This document shows positions 11,287-22,900 of a stretch of 64,000 nucleotides of DNA, piece by piece. Numbering within the stretch: the first letter of the stretch is position 1; each line of letters starts with the position of its first letter. The notes under the pieces are model-generated. The model did no database searches. It saw only the letters and a program-made list of their open reading frames with translations, and was not told where the DNA came from. Made by a program: the position numbers and the translations under genes. Source of the DNA: Hypericum androsaemum (Eukaryota; Streptophyta; Magnoliopsida; Malpighiales; Hypericaceae); NCBI GenBank assembly GCA_963995505.1, contig OZ023184.1, positions 5,394,001-5,458,000 on the forward strand. Direction: 5' to 3'.

Positions 11287-12770
11287 GATAGTTAAAATCT
11301 TTTCTAAATATTCATTTAGAAAAGATAGTGTTGTTAGAACGCCCTCTGATCTGACCGACTGTTTCCATAGACAAACGCGAAGTTGTTCGAGCGTTATTGT
11401 CTTCACTCACACACACTCCGAGAAACATACGAAAAGGTCACCTATCATGAAACTACTCTTGGTCAAACACGCTTAACCTTGAAGTTTTCTACATATCTTG
11501 AACGGGTATAATATTTCACCCCTCCTTAAATATGCGACGTCCTCATCGCGCCTTATTGTACAATCTCAGTATCTCCCATTGTCTGTGGGTCATAATCTAA
11601 TACAATTTGTAACGCCCCGTGATCTAACCAGCTGTCTCCAAAGACCAACACAAAATTTTTCCACCTTTTTTTGTCCTTACTTGCACGTATCATGAGAAAC
11701 TTCCGTAAAAGTCACTCATCATAAAAATATTCCAGAACCAAACACGTTTAACTCTCATGATATATATCAGAAGAGTATTTGCAATTTAATGATACATATA
11801 ATACAATCAAATCACCTAAGATTTTCTTAACATATTTTAAACAATGTATTAGATGTGTCAAAGTGAGATAGTAAAATAGACTTTGACCAATTTTCATCAT
11901 TGAGATTTACAATGACGGTGCTTAAAGAAACAACCGATTAAATTATAACAATTTTTTGATTAACGTGCGGAAAACTTTGGCAACCGAAAGCGGTTATCAT
12001 TCATTAATTTCTTGTTATCCTATATAAGATAAGCACGTCAGGGAGTTGGTGGGGGGCCAAAGTATGACGTGTAGAGTTGTCAGTTAACAATACAATTTAT
12101 GTAACATACATTTCAAATTAAATTGATGCCACCAACGTGATGGTGTGGCGTCCCGCTTCAACTTCCAAAAGACACTTGCAAACTGCGGGAAATCGCAAGA
12201 CTAATTATGGTTAGTGATTTTCCTCAAAAAAAATTATGAGTTAGTGATCCTTGAATTAGTCCTACCGATAAATAATTTAAAATTTTTTAATACATTTTAT
12301 TTAAAATTTTACGAAGGAGAACAGTTTCATTGGAAAAAAGTTAATTATGATTCTATATACATGTGAATTATGGATCACTGTCACTAGTGATGGGTCCACA
12401 AAAGATTATTAATTTGACATTAAACTTTCCCACAGGACTACTACATACCAACTTGGTCGAATCTATCTGAAGCAATATAATTGCATTGTACTAGAAAAAT
12501 TGCGTGTCCCAATCAAAATGTGCCATGTACTTGTTTATCAGTTTTTTGATGTTAAATCAAGAGAGTGACAACGTGGAGTGTGTTCCATGATTATGGAGTA
12601 TTCTAGTGCCAGTAGCGGGGCCGAGCTCCCCACCCTGCCTAGTTAAGTTGTTTTTTTTAATAAAAAAAATTCACTTCATTAATATGATAGTCAACTATTA
12701 CATTCACGAGAGAGAGCATGCAATATCTTTCTAACAAGCCTAGAGCTCCACCGCACAATAACACGAATGG
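11287..12770. other. Intergenic repeat remnants, no gene
   Basis: A block around 11335-11470 (acgccctctgatctgaccgac...) recurs in diverged form around 11612-11735 (acgccccgtgatctaaccagc...), each followed by catgaaacta or cataaaaata and ccaaacacg-like tails. This suggests a degenerate tandem or LTR-derived repeat. The remainder is AT-rich with nothing recognisable. Confidence 0.4.
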
Positions 12771-13907
12771 GCAGAATTTTTTTCAAAACAGACAAAAATA
12801 TAGATATATTCTTTAAATAGACAAAAATTTAATATATTCTTAAAATAGGCAAAATTTTAATTAATTTTTTTTAAAAGTAAAGGAGATGACCCAAAAGTAG
12901 GTCGACTCTTTTTCTAAACCTCACACATCAATTTAATAAAAATATATAATAATGGAGACGACCCAAGAAAATGCCGTCTTCCTGATTATTAGTATTAACA
13001 TAATATAATATAAGAGTCTCCCATATTATATTAATATTTACCGCCCACTATACTTCGAGGTATAAATTTCTAAAAAAAATTTTGAAGTATACATTGAGTA
13101 TGTTGTTTGTTTGGTATAATTATTCCAATATTATCTAAATTAATTAATTTTATTTTAATTTGTATTATTAGAAAACATACAAGTTTATTTTTTTAGAAAA
13201 TATAAGAATAGACTTCAAATTTCCATATTCAAAGATTCGCTCTATTTTGGATAAATAATTATCAAGTTACAAATTTTAAAAAGTGTTTAAAAATTTTAAA
13301 AAAATTAGAAGGCACGACCAAGTTTTAGAATTAATTTTATCTTGAACCCCGCATTCACAATAAATGTTGACTGTAGTACCATATAGACAAAAAAATCAAT
13401 TTGGCAGGATGTCATACTATTATCAGCATTATTTCATACTAAAAATGGTAACATTTATAATAAAAAAAGTTAACGAACAACCAAAAAATTTATTAAAAAG
13501 GTCAACTTCACTTTTTAAATATTAATTTTTTGTAAGTTTCCTAATAATGCAAATTAAAATAAAATTAATTAATTTAGATAATATCGAAAACTTATATCTC
13601 GAAGTATAGTGGTCGATAAATATTAATATAATATGGGAGACAACCTACACTCAGGTTGTCTCCTATATTATATTAATTTAACACTAAAATTGTCAGGGAG
13701 GCGACCTTTTCTTGGGTCGCCTTCGTTATTATATATTTTTATTAAATTGATGTGTGAGGTCTAGAAAAGGAGTCGACCTACTCTTGGGTCGTTTCCTTTA
13801 TCTTTTTTAATTTTTAATTATTTTTTATCTATTTTAGAAATATATTAAGTTTTTGCATATTTAAAAAATATATCAATATTTTCTGCCTATTTTGGAAAAA
13901 ATCTCCG
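12771..13907. mobile_element. Large inverted-repeat (foldback/MULE-like) element
   Basis: Two arms of roughly 400 bp face each other: about 12771-13195 and 13515-13907 read on the opposite strand. Shared inverted blocks include aggtcgactc, cctcacacatcaatttaata, aaatatataataa, gacgacccaagaaaa, ttatattaatattta, cactatacttcgag and attatctaaattaattaa. Outer ends are gcagaattttt and its counterpart near 13907. The ~320-bp centre is AT-rich and non-coding. I could not find an exact TSD; flanks share only 'acga'. There is no coding capacity, so any mobility would have been in trans. The right arm contains an extra short hairpin at 13636-13663. Confidence 0.7.
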
Positions 13908-14732
13908 AACGAGCCACTACCTATTTAGTCCCACTACCTACCACCTGGACCTAAAACGAAGCTACTCCACCTACTCATTCTAGGGATCCATCGCATGACA
14001 GTACACCCTTTTACAACCGCTTCCCAACAAAAGTAACCTCAAATAGATCCACCTCTACAGCCCCCATCTCCAACTCACCATACCCATCCGACCCTGCCAC
14101 CTGCTCATGTTCAATAATCAATCGGATAGCCTTTGGCTGAGAAGTAACAATCATCCCACTAACCCCATCAATAATACTTTGCTTTGTCATAAGATGAGAT
14201 GCCATGTTACCTTTCCTTCGGAAGAACTTGAGATTTTCATATATAACTTTAATCCTTATGACAATATATGGGTATATTTTTAATTTTTATAAACAAACTC
14301 ATTACAGTAACTATTATTTTATCATAGTCAGATTTGATCTCATAAACTAAACAAAATTACATATTATGAGATTTATTAATGATACTGTCCGAAAGAAAAT
14401 ACTAGTTTCAAACCATCGGGTATATTGCTATCCATTAATTAAAAGTTTCAAATTTGAGTCACGTAAAATAATTATTTTAAAATTTAACATATAAAACTCG
14501 GGCCTGGATTCGGTACAGGGATTCCAATTCTATACCGAACAGAAAAAGGGTCAAAACTGACCCTTTACATAAAATGCGCTTAGGTGGTAGTGATGGCCCC
14601 ACGCGCTTCCCAAGGGCGTGGCTTGGGTCATAACCCCACACATTTTTGTTAATATTTAATTAACTAAATAATTTATTATTACTAGTATTTTTAAATATTA
14701 TCGAACATGGACATGCCTTTTTAATATAACCG
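13908..14732. other. Intergenic, no gene seen
   Basis: Mostly AT-rich sequence. A GC-richer patch at 14520-14640 has no recognisable product. A short minus-strand open frame at 14011-14205 has no recognised domain. Confidence 0.4.
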
Positions 14733-16560
14733 GGCATGTCATTTGACATAAACAAACACCTTTTAGCCACTTGTAACTCGATAGACTATTAAATTCAAAT
14801 ATATTTTTAATATCTTACACTTTAAATTTGGAGAAGTCATAAACTACAAAATTGTAGATATATGGTTCAGCTTCGAATAACAACTTGAATCAACTTAATC
14901 GGGCTCCGGAGTAAGAAGTTATGGCTCTCCAACCGAAATATACCCTCGTAACTCGAAAAACTCTTCAATTCAAACGTATTTTTGACATCTTTACACTCAA
15001 AATTGGAGAAGTCATAAACTACAAAGTTGTAGATATACATCTTAGATTTGCCTAGAAACTTGAATTACCTCAATCAGACTCCACAGTAAGAAGTTATGGC
15101 TCTCAAACCGAAACCTGTCGGTTACTTCTAACCATCGTTGGGTATGCCATTTGACATAACCGGATATGCCAGTTTATCGAACGTTGGCATACCATTTTTT
15201 TATCACTAGGCATGCCATTTAACTAGGGGTGTGCATTCGGGATATCCCGATCCCAAATACCGAATACCGAATATCCCGAATACCGAATTTCAAAAAATCT
15301 CTCTCCCGATCCCGATCCCGAAATTATATCGGTATCATACCGAATACCGAATTAAATTCGGGATTGGGATCGGGATTTATCCATAATCCCGAATTGTAAT
15401 ATGCATGCTTCAAACAAAATTGATCCCAAAAATCAAAATCTACCCCAAAAAATCAAAAGATCAAAAGAAGAACAATATTAAACCCTAAGCATGGAATAAG
15501 GATGGAAGTTCATGTTGAAGCAAAGGAAGGACAGTCAATTCATAGAGTAAATGTTCAAGCACGAAATTAAAAAAAGAAAGATGATGAAATTAAAACCCAA
15601 CAAATCAGCAACATACGCATAGAAGCAACTAAAAGTGAAAAATAAGCATAAATTCATTATCTAGTTTCAAAACTCCCAAATTTTGAAACCCTAAATTGAG
15701 AAAAAAATCACAAATTAGAAGGAGATAGGGAGAGGATAAGGAAGAGGGTAGCCGTCGCTTGTTGGGGCCTCGTGGTGGTCGCCTCGCCGGAGTGTGTATT
15801 TTGATGTGTGAGATTGGGAGAAAAAAATTCGACCAAAAAAATTACAGAGAAAAAAAGTGGGGAAGTCGGGGAAGGAAAAGAGAGGAGCGAGGAGAGGAGG
15901 AGAGGTTGAGTTGTGCTGTGTGTTTTAGGCTTATATATATAATATGGCAAAGTTACAGTTTAGTACTTCGATATTTTCGGTATTACCGAAATAATACCGG
16001 TATATACCGAAATTCTACCGAATACCAAAATTCACCGAATTTTTCAAAAAACCCATACCGAATTAAATCCCGAATCCCGAAATACCGATCCCGAAATCCC
16101 GAATACCAAAAAAATACCGAAAATCCCGAATCCCGAATCCCATTTGCACACCCCTACATTTAACATAATCAGGCATGCCATTTGACATAACCGAGCATGC
16201 CTTTGACAAACACCTTCTAGCCGCTTGTAACTCAGTGTACTCTTGACTTCAAATATATTTTCGACATCTTTATACTCCAAATTTAGAGAAGTCATAAACT
16301 TAAAAGTTGTAGATATACATCTCAGCTTCATACAACAACTTGAATCACCTCAATCGGACTCCAGAGTAAGATGTTGTGGCCCCCATCGACTGTAACTCAA
16401 TCGACTTTTGACTTCAAATATATTTTTGACATTCTTACACTCCTTATTTGGAGAAGTTATAAACTAAAAAGTTGTAGATATATGTCTCAGCTTCACAAAA
16501 CAACTTGAATCACCTCAATCAGACTTTGGAGTAAGAAGTTGTGACTCCCCAACCAAAATT
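14733..16560. repeat. ~170-bp repeat, four diverged copies, interrupted by a hAT-like element
   Basis: Four copies at approximately 14764-14940, 14941-15117, 16208-16380 and 16385-16560. Each has the same block order: tgtaactc, a cttcaaatatatttttgacat-like block, ggagaagtcataaact, gttgtagatata, aacttgaat and gtaagaagttatggct. Copies 1 and 3 are each preceded by a 'catgccatttgacataa'-type segment, so the array probably has a higher-order unit of two copies. The hAT-like insertion at 15224-16156 sits between copies 2 and 3. Similar repeats occur inside plant LTR retrotransposons, but no LTR or coding region is visible here. Confidence 0.7.
15216..16164. mobile_element. Non-autonomous hAT-like element with TSD catttaac
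   Basis: The element (15224-16156, 933 bp) starts TAGGGGTGTGCA and ends in the inverted TGCACACCCCTA. It is flanked by a perfect 8-bp duplication, catttaac (15216-15223 and 16157-16164), the hAT signature. Both subterminal regions are packed with short CCCGAAT, CCGAATA and CCCGATC repeats, reminiscent of transposase-binding subterminal arrays. No transposase is encoded; the central open frames are low-complexity. Confidence 0.92.
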
Positions 16561-17140
16561 TATTGATCGCTTCTCATCGTCGCCCCTTCTTCACAAATGG
16601 ACTCCGGCCTGCTCCTCGTCGGCGTCGGAGTGGTGGTTGGCGTCGGGCTCGTGGCAACATCGTCAGCGTCAGATTTGGAACCATGCATTTTTAATTGGGG
16701 TTGGAATTTAGAAGAGAGAATGAGGGAGAAAGGAGAGATAACAAAACGAGAATGTGGAAGGAGGAAAAAGGGGGAAAGTACTAAAAGACGAAAATATTCC
16801 TAGATAATTACAACCGTCAGATCTCTAACACGCTAGTTATCGAGATCAAATGACCATGTTTACAGTACAAGGGACTTATTACTCCCCGCGTTCAATCCAC
16901 TCATAAAACTCTACATATATTTTGATTAGTCGAACATCGATCACTAACGAGAAAATAAGAAATTTCGTTTGGGCTTAGAACTTTTAGATTAGGCCTGGAA
17001 CTTCTGTCGACTGGACGACAGGGTTTTTCTATTAATGAGATATGGCTTAGTTTTAATCTTCATTATGGGCGTGAAAGTTGGAAGACTACGAAAGCAGTTT
17101 ATATATATTATAAATATAGTTGATGAAAAAAAATCCACGA
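16561..17140. other. Intergenic between repeat array and tRNA
   Basis: A short plus-strand open frame at 16597-16803 begins with a hydrophobic VGVGVVVGVGLV stretch and then becomes charged. It adjoins the repeat array, matches no family I know and is probably not a gene. Confidence 0.4.
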
Positions 17141-17221
17141 GTCAAGATGGCCGAGTTGGTCTAAGGCGCCAGTTTCAGGTACTGGTCCGAAAGGGCATGG
17201 GTTCGAATCCCATTCTTGACA
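17141..17221 (+). tRNA. tRNA-Leu (anticodon CAG)
   Basis: A full class II tRNA folds from the sequence. The acceptor stem pairs GTCAAGA (17141-17147) with TCTTGAC (17214-17220), with discriminator A at 17221. The D-arm contains TGGCCGAGTTGGTCTAAGGC. The anticodon stem CCAGT/ACTGG encloses loop TTCAGGT with anticodon CAG (17176-17178), reading CUG. A long leucine-type variable arm follows, then the T-arm ATGGG-TTCGAAT-CCCAT. The internal B box GGTTCGAATCC is perfect. A TTTTT run at 17224-17228 is a Pol III terminator. Confidence 0.97.
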
Positions 17222-17228
17222 TCTTTTT

Positions 17229-17849
17229 ATTATTATTAACTAATAGGATTTTGGGTGTCCTTAAGCCGTCAAGCGAACTCTCTCCTATTAACGGAAATCG
17301 CTCCAACCAAAACTAACATAAACGATACAGCCAGGTGAGACCAGATTAAACCAAATAACCCCATCAAGTGTGATGATACGGTGATTACTTACTGATTTTT
17401 TTAAATCAACTTCAAATCTCTTACCAAATATATTTACGAATTGGATTTGATTTATTACTTACCAAATATATTTACGAATTGGATTTGATTTATTACTCGC
17501 ACTTTCCGTATTCTCTCTCCTTTTTTTTTCTCCCCAATTAGTATCCCTATGGAATCAGATACATTGAACTTCAGACCCTTTTGCTCCTTTGTTCTTATTA
17601 GAAAAAAAATGATGACTTTCACGGATTGGATTTGACACATAAAAGAGAAACAAAATTATCTCTTATTGTCGTACAATTTCCCCTGAATTTCAGTAGGCAC
17701 AAACAATCCAATCAGTGAAGCCATAATTTTTTGTTATAGGGGAATCATTGCGATGGAAAAAAAGTGTACAACATCCCCTCCTGAATAAACAAAATGTAGT
17801 ATATACTAAATTACAAATTTACAAAAGTTGCAAATAATTAAGATATTTC
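17229..17849. other. Intergenic with a 38-bp tandem duplication
   Basis: A ~38-bp unit beginning ttaccaaatatatttacg is repeated head to tail at 17421-17458 and 17459-17496. The rest is the region downstream of the minus-strand gene ending at 17850; no other gene is seen. Confidence 0.6.
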
Positions 17850-18585
17850 TCAAACATTATAATACCCTTTGAGGCATCTGGCTTCGACAATTGCTTTGTA
17901 CATAACTTGCCTATTTACCGGCATATTCTCCAACATTTCTACCTTATCACCACGATGATGATGATTATTATTATTATGGCCTTGCATTGATTTCACCATG
18001 CATTTCTTGCGATATTCCTCGTTATTTGACGATGGCTCTATCACATCCTCGGCGAATCTGACCCTCTTCTTTGCTTGGTATTTCTTCGATCCTATTTACA
18101 ATCCAAAAGTCCAAAATCAGAGGGAAGAAAATTACATAAATGATTGTCCATAAGCATCAACAAAGGAAGAACAAAGAATGAAGTATTTCGGAGTCTATCA
18201 ACAAGTTTAAACCCTATAACGTTTTTTTTTGGTCAATTTAAAATTTAGGCGGGTTGGTCTAAACCCCGGGGCTCTAGACGGCATTGAGTTTTGTTCTCCT
18301 CCCAAATAACGTTTTGTCATTTTCGCAAGGGGTGGGAATTGACCCACCAACCCCTGGGAAACGAGGTAGGACTCGTTACCATCCTACCTACCTTGCGTTG
18401 GTTTATAACATTTAATTATCAAGACAAAGAAAGAAGAGGAATATGAAACACGTACTGAGGATTTCTGAATCTATCTGCTCCATGAATCCAGAAAGGAGTC
18501 GGTTATGGACATGACGAGCGACCAATATCACGGTACCTGAGACGGCGAAAGCCGCCATAAGGCCGAGTCCCGCAGAATCCCCCAT
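17850..18585 (-). CDS. Small single-pass membrane protein of a conserved plant family
   Basis: Two exons on the minus strand: 18456-18585 and 17850-18091, joined through donor A|GTACGTG and acceptor AATAG|GATCG. The lengths (130 + 242) give exactly 123 codons plus stop. The N-terminus (MGDSAGLGLMAAFAVSGTV) forms a hydrophobic segment through residue ~24. A basic/acidic segment KKRVRFAEDV, then EPSSNNEEYR, spans the exon junction region. The C-terminus has MPVNRQVMYKAI. This order of a short N-terminal membrane helix, a KKxVRFA motif and a C-terminal MPxNRxxLY-like motif is shared by small uncharacterised plant proteins. Function is unknown. The 364-bp intron contains a SINE-like insertion. 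The splice model is inferred by eye but is frame-consistent. Confidence 0.8.
18213..18412 (-). mobile_element. Probable SINE inside an intron
   Basis: Read on the minus strand, this block has a tRNA-like head with a B-box-like GGTGGGTCAATTCCCACCCC and ends in an A-rich tail (T run at 18221-18230 on the plus strand). The flanks share 'tataac' (about 18215-18220 and 18402-18407), a short possible target duplication. It lies entirely within the intron of the 17850-18585 gene, in the same orientation. Exact family not identified. Confidence 0.5.
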
Positions 18586-19962
18586 TGTTGGTGGTGATGT
18601 TCCTTAATTATCTACCCCTCTTCCTCCTCCCTTGCCTATGAAATGAAATGTTATAAGAACGAGAATCCCTTCTCCATTCGTTTATTGGCCAGACAAGCCA
18701 AGGTTGAAGGAGCCAAAGAAATGAAGGTTTGAGAGGAAGAACCGAGGGACATTTCCTTGGATTTTAAGGAGGGGTCAATAGGTCAACGAAGTTTCGTTTG
18801 TGTCTTTTATATAGTTGCAAGAGGCGAAAAAATTGACGTGGAAAATGACTGGTCAATGGGAGAAAGAGACCTTTCAACCATTCACAAAAAATAAAAGAAA
18901 CTTCCTTAGAAATTAACCAATAAATTCCACGACCTCAGTCTGCCGAATTGGACTTTAGTTTTTTTATTTAAAAAAAATTGGGTATTGGGCTAAATCTAGA
19001 AGTCCAGATAAAAAAAAATTTAGATCAACTGATGAGAGAATTGTTATAGCTTAATCATGTTTTGAATTCAAATTCTAGTAAATGCGACAATGTTAACTAC
19101 TTATTAGAAGAATTAAATATTTAGTTTCCAAAGTCGAAGTGATTAAAAAAAATCTAAAAGTCGAGACGGCCTCCAAGTCATCTTTTGCTACTTTCGGGTG
19201 ACCAATGTTTAGCCGTCGTTCAATTAGTCCCAACCATGAACGTCTAAGCATGAAATAACTTTTTTTAGAAGCAGTTTCAAATTAAAATTTTCAAGTTTCT
19301 ATATTTAATCTACAACTTTCAGAATGAATACGTGGATCCCAAATATTTTCGTTGTTATTATTGTTTTTGTAAATTAACATACTCAATGTTCGCCTGACTA
19401 ATGTCCATTACAACACCGGTAAAATTCGAGGACTAAAATGCAATTCAGTATATTCAAAGCTAACATTGGGCTTATTATCGTAGTAAAGCTTCTACAGAAA
19501 AATGGTCATTTCATACCACGAAATTCATTGGAACGTAAGATTAAAAAAAAGTGAACCATGTAGAGCTCCATAAAATTACCGATTTATATATACCAAGTCA
19601 TACTTGCAGATTCGACAATTACAATATTTTCCGAGAACAATATTCTTTAGTAGTTCAAAAGTTAAAAAAAAAGGAACAATATTCTTAGTACCTAAACTCT
19701 GTTTATTAGATAAAAGGTGTACAATTACCCTTTGTTCCTTCTCTTCCGGCTGCGTCTCATCTATACACCACCAGCTCTTATTAGACGTTGCCTACAGCTT
19801 ACAATACATGAGGCATGTTAGCACGTCCAAGAATCACACTTCAAGGTTAAGTACTCTGCACGAAATGGGACGGTAAGGGCGACCGAGGTCTCGTGAAGCA
19901 CCCCGAGCCAGCGGGCGTTCTTGCCGGCATGAATGACGAACCTCCCTATAGGCTGCGGACTG
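18586..19962. other. Intergenic: promoter side of the small gene, 3' side of PAH
   Basis: It contains the upstream region of the minus-strand gene starting at 18585 and the 3' UTR and downstream region of the gene ending at 19963. No domain-bearing frame was recognised. Confidence 0.5.
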
Positions 19963-22900
19963 CTACTCGACCTCGGGCAATGGCACCCTCCAGAAGTTCC
20001 AGGCATTGTAGTCTTCCTGTTCGGGAGAGTTCGTCGTTAGGACCGTTTCCGGCGATTATCGAAATAGAACTGAATTAGAGCATGGCGAGTAATAAGAAGA
20101 GCGAACCCGACCTGCTCAACTAACGATGTTGGAGGGAACATGTCATTGACGAGTGTGTGCAAATTCGTGTACGACTTCACGTCGATGCGATGACTAATGG
20201 CCACTTCTCCCTGCAACATGCAGCAATTAATAAGAACAATGGAAATAATTTTTTGCATGCTAGAGAGTAGAGAACAGGTACCAGGGAAAAAAGAATGAGA
20301 GAGAGAAAATGAACCTTAGGGTTGATGATGAAAATTTTGCCCTTCGGTATCCCGATTTTCCTATAACTAAGTTCGTCAGTGTCCCTGTTCCCGAATCCCG
20401 CATAGAATGGGTTGTAATCAGAAGGAAAGAGTCTCCTTATGTCCTGCAACATTACGATGTACGGGAAGTTCAATAATGGATACAAAGTAGATTCATGTGC
20501 TGCTTTTATGCATGCGGAAGCTGTTTGTGATTCGAGGTTACCTCGAGGCATGCAATCTTGAACTCGTGCGGAGCTCTTCTTATTACTGGCATTCAAGCAA
20601 GCATCCATCAGAAATGCGCCCCGTATAAAGTACAGGCAAGACCATCCAGTTAAACAAATAAAAAGTACACTAAACAAACTCCATCTACAAAGACCGTGAC
20701 GAGATGAAGCACAATCTGTAGTGAGTAGAAATTCGACATAGGGCATAAGACCTCACCTTCACGGTACAATGAGGGGAACAGCCCGTCTGGTGAAATCACA
20801 ACTGGTCCATTGGGTAGTGTTTTTCCATCCTGCAAGGAACAAAACAGATGTAGGTATTCTAATGGCCAAGACGGCGAGACCAAGTGACTACTAAATGGGA
20901 GTAGCATGGCCCTAAGAGTGTGAAGTATAAGACTTTTTTTTGATAAGTGGTGAAGTATAAGACTTAGGAAAGCTAACTTCTCAACAGCATCCTCAACATA
21001 AGACTTAGGAAAGCCACCACATATTTTCCCGTAGTGTTTTTACAAATTCAAGCTGAAACCATACCTGCTTCAGATTGAACAGAAAATTTCTTGTAAGATA
21101 CGCCTGAACAATTGCACGGGCACTCAGAAACAGCAACTGATATCCATTCTCCTGCATAACACCGCGCCTTCATTGTTAATTCATTCACAGAAAACATCAT
21201 TACAAAAGTGTGCTGAATTATTCTATTAATTGTTTCCTTGAAGAATAGAATAATAAGGTAGTGGCATAATATTTTGCGAATGGACTCTGGACTAGCCAGA
21301 ACGAGAGCATCTTCAACTCAACCATGCGTTGCATCTAGCGGAAACATAGCATGCATCCATTATGTCGTTGGAATTAATGCACTGGTTTTTTATTATGAAA
21401 ATAAGCACTGAAAGAGGGTAAACAAAACAGAAACTGGTTGCGAAATATGTCCCTCGCCTCGCGAAATGAACGGCACAGAATTCAAGCCCGGTGTTTCTAT
21501 TATGACTGGAAAGATACAATTCTTTACAGCATGATACAAAAGAACGCGAGGCACTTCCTCTTGAGCTCCCCTACATATCCTCCAATAAGATGTCCCAAGG
21601 ACGAAAACAGAAAGACTCTTGCGGATGAATGACATCAATTTTTTTTTGAGCCAGATAATACCTTCTAACTTTTTTGCGAAAGGTACAACACCCTTTGACC
21701 TTAAGCAACATTAAATGCTTATTTACTAAAACAGATTTAGTACTTTCCATTTAATACATCAGCTAAACTGGAGATAGTTTTTTTAATCAAATCTCTCTTT
21801 TTTGTCAACTACCATCCAATCTTTCCGGGTTGTCGAGCATAAAAAGAAATTAGCATCAGCATATAAGGTGGATTACAAAGGTTACCTTGATTGCAGAGAA
21901 TAGTTTAGCCACACCAGACTGCGACCAATCCTTTCCAACCAAAGGCATGAATTGACCCAAAACATCGGACCTGAAACCAATTATCTGAGTTGAACTCTCT
22001 TCCACATGAAGGTGAACAAAACAGGATAAACAGCTGACATCATGATCGAGATGCTTGAAATAGAACTTCGTAAACATATCAGTTGACTTCCTTCATTGAG
22101 GTTGTCATCATGTCGAAAACATCCAGATATCAGCTGCATGAGGTATTTCTCAAAACGTCTGAACTCACTTGACATTGACAATACTAAATAGAGCAATAAT
22201 CATTACGCAGAAGAATTGGTGAAAAAGTTTGAGGAAGTCATGAGAAGCTCACTTGGTAATTGTTCCATCAACATCTGATATTACGATGCGGGCATTCCAT
22301 TTCCACAAGTAGAGATGAGCTTCAACCTATTAATACAAAAAGGACTCAGAAGCTAATTGGAGGCAAACAATAACAAGTTAAAGTTTTAACCAACAAACAT
22401 CAAATGCTATCAAAAGTATTTGAACCTGTTGTTTACCGAGAACCCTGGTTGAAAAACTGAAAGTTATCATATTCTGACCCTCTTTCAGATTCAGTGATGC
22501 TATTTGATCACTAGTTGGGACATTAGTTCTAAGAAGCTGCTTTTGGGGAGACTCGGGGAGACCTTGTGCCGTGGCAGTTGATTCCACATTCGAGATTGAT
22601 AATGATATTCCAGATTCGGTATCCACAAATAACTCTTCGCTTGACGAGTTACTCCCACTGTGCTCCAATGTCTTGACTCTTCTAAATGGAATAGGCCACA
22701 ACCTCCATTTACGGCTAGCTGATGTGGGAGTCATCACAGCGTCATCATCCCTTGAATCAGGTGCAGTTTCCTGTTCCACAGGAATTGCATCTTTCGGCTC
22801 AACAGGTAAATCTAAACCGAATGCAGCCTTTCCCAACACCGAAGGAGCAACCTTTTGCCACGGCAAGTACCTATCTCTATATTTCACAATTAAGTTTTCA

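Noticed and set aside
17141..17316. 93-codon open frame covering the tRNA
   Set aside because: The tRNA-Leu fold, promoter boxes and terminator explain the sequence.
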